NCBI GenBank assembly: GCA_964619535.1
Contig: CAZUEX010000010.1
Span: forward strand, 1 to 64,000
Direction of reading: 5' to 3'
Source: Leptonema sp964619535
GTDB lineage: Bacteria; Spirochaetota; Leptospiria; Leptospirales; Leptonemataceae
Length of the DNA: 64,000 bases
Within the stretch, counting starts at the first letter, position 1. Every line of letters starts with the position of its first letter. Both the position numbers and the translations under genes were made by a program. The notes beneath the pieces were generated by a model. That model saw nothing but the letters and a program-made list of their open reading frames with translations, was not told where the DNA came from and did no database searches. This document shows, piece by piece, positions 58,355-64,000 of this stretch.

Positions 58355-60496
58355 TTATCTGCCGTAGAGCATGGCCCGTACGCGCTCTTCTTCGCGACGG
58401 GCCATTTCGTTTTCGGCTTCTTTGCTTTCTTTCTCTGCACTCTCTCTGGCTTCTGCAGCCATTGCTTTCAGGTCATGCAGGAACATCTTCTCGCGACTGG
58501 CCAGCTCTTCCTCTGATGGGCCTTCGTCTACGATCATGAGATCTGGAGGGATTTCAGACAGAAATCTCGACGGTTCGAGTACCTCTTCTTCACCGAATCG
58601 GCGACGAACCCTGGAATGGGTCAGGATGAGTTCCTGGCGGGCGCGGGTGATGCCCACATAGCAAAGCCGTCGCTCTTCTTCCAGTGCCTCGTCCTGGTCG
58701 CCCGCTTCTGAAAGAGAGCGACCTGCCGGAAAGATCCCTTCATTCATGCCACTGAGAAAGACCACGTTATACTCCAGCCCTTTGGAAAGGTGGAGTGTAA
58801 GAAGCTGTACGCGTCCGCGCGGGTTGTCATCATCCTGGTCCGATGCCTGCAGGCTGATGCGAGCAAGAAAATCGAAAAGGCCTGGCGGACGTGATTCATC
58901 CCACTGATCTTCAAAGTACGAAAGCATGTTAACGATTTCAGAAAGGTTAAGCATACGGGCCTTGGCCGCGGCCTCATTATCACCTTCTCTTAGAAATTCT
59001 GCCTCGAATTTCAGATCGCGAATCAAGGCTGCCAGCACAGGGGCCATTTTACGGGCCCGTGAAAACTCACGTCGGTAGCGCTCAATCAGTTCTTTGAACT
59101 CATGCAGGGCTGCCGTTTGCTTTGGCGGAATTCCGTCGATCAGCCCGGGTCCGCTTTCCATGCGTTCAAGGACATCGTAGAATGGAACCCGGTGGCCCTC
59201 TTTTGCTGACTGGCTTTCGATGTATTCACCGATCTTTTTGATGGTTCCTTCGCCGATACCTCGTTTCGGTGTGTTGATCACGCGAAGCAAGCTGACCTCA
59301 TCTGAGGGATTTGCCAGCACTCGCAGATAGCTGATAATATCTTTTACTTCTTTTCGGTCGAAGAACCGGTACCCTCCGACGACATGATGAGGAATGTTCT
59401 GCTTGCGAAGCTCCTGTTCGAAGGCCCGTGACTGGAAGTTCGTACGATAAAGGATGGCAAAATCGCCAGGGGTGCGCTTTTCGCGCAGCATTTTTTCTTT
59501 GATAACCGATGCCACGCTTTCTGCCTCCATCTCTTCGTTGTCTGCAAGCATCAGTCGAAGGGGCGCACCGCCTGCAATGGTTGGCTTCAGTTCTTTGCTA
59601 ACCCGCCGCTTGTTGTTTTTTACGACGGCATTGGCTGCCATAAGGATCTGCTGCGTGGAACGGTAGTTCAGTTCCAGTCGAATGATCTTTGCTTCGGGAA
59701 AGTCCTTCTCGAAGTTTCTGATGATGCCCACATCGGCACCGCGCCATCCGTAGATGGACTGATCGTCATCGCCCACAACGCAGAGGTTTCGCGTATGTCC
59801 GGCAAGCTGCAGAAGCAGTGTATACTGCGCCGGATTGGTATCCTGAAACTCGTCGATAAGAAAATAGCGAAATCGTCGATGATAGCGTTCCAGCACGGCT
59901 GGATGTTCTCGAAACAGCTTTTGTGGCAGAAGAATGAGATCGTCGAAATCTACGGCGTTCAGGGATCGAAGCGTTCGATGATAGCCGTTATACAGCTCGA
60001 GAAACATCTCATCCTGAAAAGGAAGTGCTCTTTGCTGCACCCATTCTTCTGGAGGCATGCCGGAATTCTTGCACAGTGAAACGAGAAAGCCGATTCCATC
60101 CTTTCTTGCATCGTCCGGATCCAATTTTAGCGAACGATAGAGATCTCTGAAGATACCGAGCTGATCGTCACCGTCGAGAATGGTAAATGGATCCCTGTAT
60201 CCAAGCAGCCGGATGTCGCCCTGTAAGATCCGGTTGCCGAGGGCATGGAATGTGGAAACGACGAGGCCCCGACTGCCCTTGCGTCCCATCATCTGAACGA
60301 GGCGTTCCCGCATCTCTCTGGCGCTTTTAGAGGTGAAGCTTACCGCCACGATGGACGACGGAGCAATCCCCTTATGGATCATGTTGCGGATGCGATGCGT
60401 GATAACACGTGTCTTTCCGCTGCCGGCCCCGGCAAAGACGAGAAGGGGGCCATGAATGTGCATCACTGCCTCGGCCTGCTGGGGATTAAGGGACAT
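58355..60496 (-). CDS. UvrD/Rep/PcrA-family DNA helicase
   Basis: This superfamily 1A 3'-5' helicase has 713 residues, normal for UvrD/PcrA/Rep. Visible motifs are the Q motif (LNPQQAEAV), Walker A FAGAGSGKTRVITHRI (about 21-36), DEFQDTNPAQY for Walker B, VVGDDDQSIYGWRGA, LELNYRSTQQIL, the late motif TLHLSKGLEYNVVFL and GITRARQELILTHSR. It acts in nucleotide excision and mismatch repair or in replication restart. The C-terminus is a Glu/Arg-rich helix (REEERVRAMLYGR). A tandem-repeat fragment lies 65-87 bp upstream of its start. UvrD, PcrA and Rep cannot be told apart by eye, so no symbol is given. Confidence 0.94.
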   Translation of the reverse strand: MSLNPQQAEAVMHIHGPLLVFAGAGSGKTRVITHRIRNMIHKGIAPSSIVAVSFTSKSAREMRERLVQMMGRKGSRGLVVSTFHALGNRILQGDIRLLGYRDPFTILDGDDQLGIFRDLYRSLKLDPDDARKDGIGFLVSLCKNSGMPPEEWVQQRALPFQDEMFLELYNGYHRTLRSLNAVDFDDLILLPQKLFREHPAVLERYHRRFRYFLIDEFQDTNPAQYTLLLQLAGHTRNLCVVGDDDQSIYGWRGADVGIIRNFEKDFPEAKIIRLELNYRSTQQILMAANAVVKNNKRRVSKELKPTIAGGAPLRLMLADNEEMEAESVASVIKEKMLREKRTPGDFAILYRTNFQSRAFEQELRKQNIPHHVVGGYRFFDRKEVKDIISYLRVLANPSDEVSLLRVINTPKRGIGEGTIKKIGEYIESQSAKEGHRVPFYDVLERMESGPGLIDGIPPKQTAALHEFKELIERYRREFSRARKMAPVLAALIRDLKFEAEFLREGDNEAAAKARMLNLSEIVNMLSYFEDQWDESRPPGLFDFLARISLQASDQDDDNPRGRVQLLTLHLSKGLEYNVVFLSGMNEGIFPAGRSLSEAGDQDEALEEERRLCYVGITRARQELILTHSRVRRRFGEEEVLEPSRFLSEIPPDLMIVDEGPSEEELASREKMFLHDLKAMAAEARESAEKESKEAENEMARREEERVRAMLYGR

Positions 60497-60560
60497 AATT
60501 CCACAGCGGCTGGTGCCGGGGCTGGGTCAACAGAAAAGAGAGGGCCTCTGAAATGGGTAA

Positions 60561-60583
60561 CGCGACAGTAACAGGATTATGTC
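60561..60583. repeat. Single isolated copy of the core of the 46-47 bp repeat
   Basis: GACAGTAACAGGATTATGTC (60564-60583) matches the junction of units 3 and 4 of the array at 1-180. It sits 60 kb away in the gap between the helicase and an exported protein gene. The match stops at GTC, where the array continues ACATCCC but this copy continues GCTCATA. Confidence 0.8.
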
Positions 60584-60716
60584 GCTCATAGTTCGGTATG
60601 GTCTGTTGCGGTTTCTCTTTATCGCCGGCTGCTCTTTGCATGCTGCCATCCGCATCCTGCTTCGGAGGCAGACCTCTATAGTAAGGCGTTCATCAGAAGC
60701 GTCGAGAATTACTTGA
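60579..60716 (+). CDS. Possible 45-residue lipoprotein-like small ORF
   Basis: ATG 60579 opens MSLIVRYGLLRFLFIAGCSL, which has a basic residue, a hydrophobic run and a lipobox-like FIAGC. A further 25 residues end in RRSSEASRIT. Its ATG lies inside the repeat fragment. No ribosome site with good spacing was seen and the frame is short, so it may be spurious. The rest of the 60497-60764 gap holds only the dyad at 60713. Confidence 0.25.
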   Translation: MSLIVRYGLLRFLFIAGCSLHAAIRILLRRQTSIVRRSSEASRIT

Positions 60717-60728
60717 CCGGTCTGTCAA
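60713..60728. promoter_or_regulatory. Candidate operator: TTGAC-N6-GTCAA dyad
   Basis: TTGAC (60713-60717) and GTCAA (60724-60728) flank CGGTCT. The whole site differs from the one at 57617 by a G/C change and one missing base. It ends 36 bp before the start of the exported protein gene at 60765, a suitable position for an operator. Confidence 0.45.
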
Positions 60729-60764
60729 TCTGGCTTCCCATCGGAACGATGTGCGGGAGGGCCG

Positions 60765-61760
60765 ATGTTTCGTAAAACGCTCGTAATTCTTCTTCTGGCG
60801 CTTCCCTTTGCTTTGCTGGCCGGGTCTGTGCCTGCCGTATACCAGCCCTTTCAACCGCTGAAAGAGGATGGCTACGTTCAGATCTGGAACATCCAGTTTG
60901 CCGGCCAGGGGCACCATGTGGACCTGATCTACATGATCAGCAATGTCGGCCCGGGAACCCTGAACAACGGCATTTCCATGCTGGTGTATACAAACGGACA
61001 GAGCCGTGCCTATACCAGAGAACACACCGATGAAAGCCTGGTGGTAACACCCGGGCAGTTTGGTATGCAAAATCGCAGCGGCAGCCTGCAGATGAGGCAG
61101 GGGCGGATCGAGGCAGAGGCTTCTTTTGATGGGGCAGCCATCCGCCTGTCTTTTTCGTCCGGTGTGCCTGGCATGCTGATGCCCGACTGGACGTTACAGG
61201 GGCAGGACTTCTTCCGGATCGGCCTTCCGGTACTGCGTGCTCCGGCCAGCCTTCTATTGAAGACGGAAGGCAGGACTGTTAGGTTAACCGGAGTTGCCGG
61301 TATGGATTCTATTGTGGCCAATGCGCTTCCACACAGGTACGCGAAGCGGCTGTTCTTGTTTCGGGGGCCGTCCGGTCGATTCCAGATGACGGGATATCTT
61401 GATAAACAGAACCGCTACCGGATCAAGCTGTACCGCCTCATGGGCCGGTCGACGATTGAAGATCCTGTCGTTGATATACATGAAGAAGATATAGAGACCG
61501 AGCCATTTTCGCTGTACCGGTTGCCGCGTATTTTGAAACTGAAAGGAGAATCGGGATGCGTATATGAGATCCGGCGTGGCAATTTTCGCGGTGGGATGTA
61601 CGTCCTGCAGAGTGTGTCGCCGTTCTTGCGATGGATTCTGCGTTTGTTGTTTGCAAAGCCTTTTATCCTGAATTATGAAAGCATTCTTCGCGTACAGTGT
61701 ACCGGTGTGCCGTCGTTTACTGAAAGCCTGTGGACCTCCTACTTTCTGCTTAATGAATAG
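60765..61760 (+). CDS. Exported protein, possibly lipocalin/CrtC-like fold
   Basis: The 331-residue protein has a signal peptide (MFRKTLVILLLALPFALLAG). The mature part is beta-rich throughout: WNIQFAGQGHHVDLIYMISN, GISMLVYTNGQSRAYTREHT, FGMQNRSGSLQMRQGRIEAE and FRMTGYLD-like strands. The order recalls Svf1/CrtC (AttH-like) lipocalin-type proteins that bind or act on lipids, but I see no decisive motif. A few charged or aromatic stretches close it (FLRWILRLLFAKPFILNYES). ATG 60765 has GGGAGGG just upstream. It could be co-regulated with the transporter ATPase through the shared dyad, which is an inference. Confidence 0.7.
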   Translation: MFRKTLVILLLALPFALLAGSVPAVYQPFQPLKEDGYVQIWNIQFAGQGHHVDLIYMISNVGPGTLNNGISMLVYTNGQSRAYTREHTDESLVVTPGQFGMQNRSGSLQMRQGRIEAEASFDGAAIRLSFSSGVPGMLMPDWTLQGQDFFRIGLPVLRAPASLLLKTEGRTVRLTGVAGMDSIVANALPHRYAKRLFLFRGPSGRFQMTGYLDKQNRYRIKLYRLMGRSTIEDPVVDIHEEDIETEPFSLYRLPRILKLKGESGCVYEIRRGNFRGGMYVLQSVSPFLRWILRLLFAKPFILNYESILRVQCTGVPSFTESLWTSYFLLNE

Positions 61761-61761
61761 C

Positions 61762-61793
61762 ATGGCGATAGGTGCGGAACGCTACATCGCCAT
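61762..61793 (+). terminator. Inverted repeat after the exported protein gene
   Basis: ATGGCGAT (61762-61769) pairs with ATCGCCAT (61786-61793) around 16 bases, starting two bases past the stop codon. No U-tract follows, so a weak terminator or mRNA-end structure is the most that can be said. The rest of the gap to 61884 should hold the promoter for the porin-like gene. Confidence 0.45.
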
Positions 61794-61884
61794 AGTCCTG
61801 TCATACTTCTGTAATGCTCCATTGTAAAAAATGCTCCTGAAATCGCAAAAGGTTTTACCTTAACGACTACAGGAGAAGGAGCGA

Positions 61885-63465
61885 ATGTCTTTCAATAGAA
61901 TGAAATCGTTTTGCGCAACAGCGGCGATTGCCACCGTGGCTTCGATACTGCCAGGGGGCCCGCTGTCTGCGTACCAGGAAAAATGGAACGACACAAAGGT
62001 CGGCTCAGGCGGTGAAGGGCCGAACAGCCTTTTTCGCATCGATGGCGCCATCTGGGGTGCCTATGAAATGGCCGATAAAAAGCCAGGCAATCAGATTGAT
62101 TCGCGAAATGGATTTCGCGTAGGACGGACCTACGTCAATATTCGTGGCGATGTAAAAGAAGGAGCCATGAAGGGCTGGGGATACCGCATCACCATCGATT
62201 CGGCCACAGGAGATCAGGCAGCAAATGGCTCGGCCGATATCTTTTTGAAATACGCCTACATCCAGGCGCCACTGGCAAAAGGAACCTACCTGCGTATCGG
62301 TCAACAGCACGTGCCCACGGTCGATGGACAGGCTGGAACGTCCTTGCAGAAGCACTGGGGACACCGCTATCTTGACGACGATGGCAAGGCCATGTGGGAA
62401 GAGCTTGGTGTGAACAGCTCCACCGATCTCGGTGTGGGTTTCATACACAAGAATAAGTACTTCAATGCTCACCTGCTTCTGGCCAATGGAGAAAGCTATA
62501 AGTCCACAGGGAACGGAGATGGTGTTTCTTCTAAAGGGAATACCACTCTTTCTACAGTTGCCAACGGAAGCTCTGATTCGTATGGCCTGGATCTGTATGG
62601 TATGGTGGCCCTTACCCCCTTTGCAAACGACATGAAGGACAAAGGATTTCTGACCATTGCCTTCCCGTTCCGGTTTCAGAACATTGTCGGAGTACAGGGC
62701 AGAGAGTACGAGAACGTAACGGCTTTTGATCCGGCAACGGGGGCTGTTTCTGTAATCTCGGGACAGAAAAATGCCTTCCAGGACTATGCCTACGGAACAG
62801 AGGTGGATCTGAATTTCAAAACGAATTTCATGAAGTTGACGGTGGGTGCCGGTACCGTGATTAAAGTGGACCGACGTGCCGATGCCATCCTTTTCGATGA
62901 AAACGTGGGATCTCTGGATCTGACGAATAATGCCGACCTGGCCACGTTCTACAGCACCAACTATGCTCGCGGCGGCGATTCTCGCGGACGTGCAAACTAC
63001 ACCTTTGCCCATGCCAGGTTTGGCAATTTCGGACTGGTGGCCCGTTATTCTACGGGAACGGGCTCGAATTCTCTGAACGAGAAGCTGGGCGTTTCCAATG
63101 GAGTTAGCACCGCCGAACGTCTGATCATCGAAGATATCAAGAACGGAAATGGTATCGACGGGGACCTGACAGTCACCGAGGTGAGAAACTTTGACCAGGG
63201 TCGTGCTCGTTTCACCAAAACACTTTTTGGTGTTACGTATGCTCCGAATCCTCGTTTTGCGATGACCTTTGGTGTTTCCAATGTCACCGGTCAGACCGGT
63301 AGCGGTGAAACCTTCAAAACCAACACGCTGGCAGGTATCGATAGCTACACCGAAAATGCCCTTGCTTCCGCTGTGGCTCCGGGCTCTTTCGTTACGGATA
63401 ACGATCTGATCGGCGAAAAGAATTATGACCGTCAGACATTCATCCGTATGGTCTATTCATACTGA
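61885..63465 (+). CDS. Outer-membrane porin-like beta-barrel protein
   Basis: This 526-residue protein has a signal peptide (MKSFCATAAIATVASILPGG then PLSAY) and a long mature barrel. Repeated amphipathic strands end in aromatic residues: YVNIRGDVKEGAMKGWGYRI, SYGLDLYGMVALTPF, YAYGTEVDLNFKTNFMKLTV, ARFGNFGLVARYSTGTGSN and FGVTYAPNPRFAMTFGVSN. The very C-terminus FIRMVYSY is the usual aromatic BAM recognition end. The length suits a 16- to 18-strand porin of the OprP/phosphate-selective kind, but no solute can be named. ATG 61885 follows GGAGAAGGAGCG. It ends at a strong bidirectional-type hairpin. Confidence 0.85.
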   Translation: MSFNRMKSFCATAAIATVASILPGGPLSAYQEKWNDTKVGSGGEGPNSLFRIDGAIWGAYEMADKKPGNQIDSRNGFRVGRTYVNIRGDVKEGAMKGWGYRITIDSATGDQAANGSADIFLKYAYIQAPLAKGTYLRIGQQHVPTVDGQAGTSLQKHWGHRYLDDDGKAMWEELGVNSSTDLGVGFIHKNKYFNAHLLLANGESYKSTGNGDGVSSKGNTTLSTVANGSSDSYGLDLYGMVALTPFANDMKDKGFLTIAFPFRFQNIVGVQGREYENVTAFDPATGAVSVISGQKNAFQDYAYGTEVDLNFKTNFMKLTVGAGTVIKVDRRADAILFDENVGSLDLTNNADLATFYSTNYARGGDSRGRANYTFAHARFGNFGLVARYSTGTGSNSLNEKLGVSNGVSTAERLIIEDIKNGNGIDGDLTVTEVRNFDQGRARFTKTLFGVTYAPNPRFAMTFGVSNVTGQTGSGETFKTNTLAGIDSYTENALASAVAPGSFVTDNDLIGEKNYDRQTFIRMVYSY

Positions 63466-63481
63466 CCGAAGCGTCTATTTG

Positions 63482-63506
63482 GGCCGCCCGCTGCAGGGCG
63501 GCCTTT
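63482..63506. terminator. Terminator hairpin shared by porin and CoA-binding genes
   Basis: GGCCGCCC (63482-63489) pairs with GGGCGGCC (63496-63503) around GCTGCA, followed by TTTC on the plus strand. The plus-strand gene stops at 63465 and the minus-strand gene stops at 63506, so the hairpin can serve both. The minus-strand side lacks a T-run. Confidence 0.75.
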
Positions 63507-63901
63507 CATGTTCGCGTCTGCACCATCACACAGGCATCCATCAGATACTCAAAGCCATGCTCGTCAAGATAGGCACGGACCGTCTCGTCACCGGCGCCTG
63601 GCTGCACCCATACCTTCTTCAGGCCAAGGGATTCAGCTACCTTCAGTCCTTCCAGGGTCATCTTCGGAGGGATTACATAGACAACAAGTCCCACCGTTTT
63701 TTCGGCTACGAGATCTTCCAGACTGCGGTATGCCGTTTCGCCTTCTACGGTAGTTGCGCGAGGATTCACAGGGTACACCGTGTAGTTTTTCTTTCGTAAA
63801 TCGCGAAAGATGATGTTCCCGTATTTCTTTGAATCGTTGGTGGCGCCTACAAGGGCAATCCCCGGATTGCTGCGTAAATAGGAAGTCAGATCAAGTTCCA
63901 T
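63506..63901 (-). CDS. CoA-binding domain protein (YccU-like)
   Basis: The 131-residue protein consists of a single CoA-binding Rossmann-like domain: MELDLTSYLRSNPGIALVGA, NDSKKYGNIIFRDLRKKNY, VYPVNPRATTVEGETAYRSL, VGLVVYVIPPKMTLEGLKVA and WVQPGAGDETVRAYLDEHGF. Such small proteins are common and bind CoA; their cellular role is unclear. ATG 63901 begins the family N-terminus; the open frame extends to 63952 but is unsupported. Confidence 0.9.
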   Translation of the reverse strand: MELDLTSYLRSNPGIALVGATNDSKKYGNIIFRDLRKKNYTVYPVNPRATTVEGETAYRSLEDLVAEKTVGLVVYVIPPKMTLEGLKVAESLGLKKVWVQPGAGDETVRAYLDEHGFEYLMDACVMVQTRT

Positions 63902-64000
63902 ACGACCAGTAAAGCCCTGGAAAACGGCAAAAGCCACTGCAAAAGTCTGCAAATTTTTTCCGGATCAAAGAAAAAGCTTTGCGTCATGACATGATCCATG
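63902..64000. other. Window end, non-coding
   Basis: About 100 bp remain after the CoA-binding gene start. They contain short AT-rich dyads such as AAAGCTTT and CATGACATG, which may be part of a promoter for that gene, but no confident site can be named. Confidence 0.3.

Noticed and set aside
62005..63012. 335-residue minus-strand frame
   Set aside because: It mirrors the porin-like gene, and its composition is that of an antisense shadow.

Overview
The window reads as chromosomal DNA of a free-living spirochaete of the Leptospirales. Supporting signs are three flaB-type core flagellins of the short D0/D1-only spirochaetal form, FliN, a very large lipoprotein ending in a domain that resembles the Leptospira-associated DUF1554 family, an LptD-type LPS assembly protein, and many small exported lipoproteins together with lgt. 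Base composition looks moderately GC-rich, higher than in pathogenic Leptospira, so a Leptonema/Turneriella-like genome is my best guess; this is an inference from gene content and composition, not a match to a reference. No tRNA, rRNA, IS element, prophage or CRISPR array was seen.

Layout. 1-180: tandem 46-47 bp repeats. 0.2-4.3 kb: an ABC1/UbiB kinase and an unknown protein (minus), then fliN and flaB (plus). 4.4-7.3 kb: exonuclease III, glycerate 2-kinase and a lipoprotein. 7.3-13.3 kb: a radical SAM enzyme (minus) divergent from lptD and an undecaprenyl-phosphate sugar transferase. 13.3-21.8 kb: exported proteins and lipoproteins, with trmB, a metallo-hydrolase and a peroxiredoxin-like protein. 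21.8-26.4 kb: leuS and two more flaB genes (minus). 26.4-30.2 kb: a 452 bp structured intergenic region, a SIMPL protein, and two paralogous four-cysteine outer-membrane proteins flanking an unknown gene. 30.3-38.3 kb: a U32 enzyme (minus), then four plus-strand genes joined by 4-nt overlaps (lipoprotein, GlpX-like phosphatase, flippase, PBP1A-type synthase). 38.3-44.3 kb: Nudix hydrolase, DUF1295 membrane protein, CorA, Hsp20 and a PAS-GGDEF-EAL protein. 44.2-48.6 kb: avtA, lgt and a SpoIIE-type phosphatase overlap as one minus-strand operon. 48.8-54.3 kb: lpdA and the 1338-residue lipoprotein. 54.4-64 kb: mixed housekeeping genes, a UvrD/Rep helicase, an exported protein, a porin-like protein and a CoA-binding protein.

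Themes. Envelope biogenesis dominates: LPS assembly (lptD), polysaccharide priming and flipping, peptidoglycan synthesis and hydrolysis, lipoprotein maturation (lgt) and about ten candidate lipoproteins. Motility is the second theme. Neighbouring genes are very often joined by ATGA or GTGA overlaps (eleven are noted), so translational coupling is common and helped to choose starts.

The most unusual material is non-coding or of unknown function: the tandem repeat whose core recurs near 60.57 kb and carries the start codon of a tiny lipoprotein-like ORF; the inverted repeat touching a sigma-28-like promoter upstream of flaB; the paired four-cysteine outer-membrane proteins; a GlpX-like enzyme with an altered DPxEGT motif inside a cell-wall operon; and two near-identical TTGAC/GTCAA palindromes 3.1 kb apart. 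I did not find a complete new defence or mobile system.
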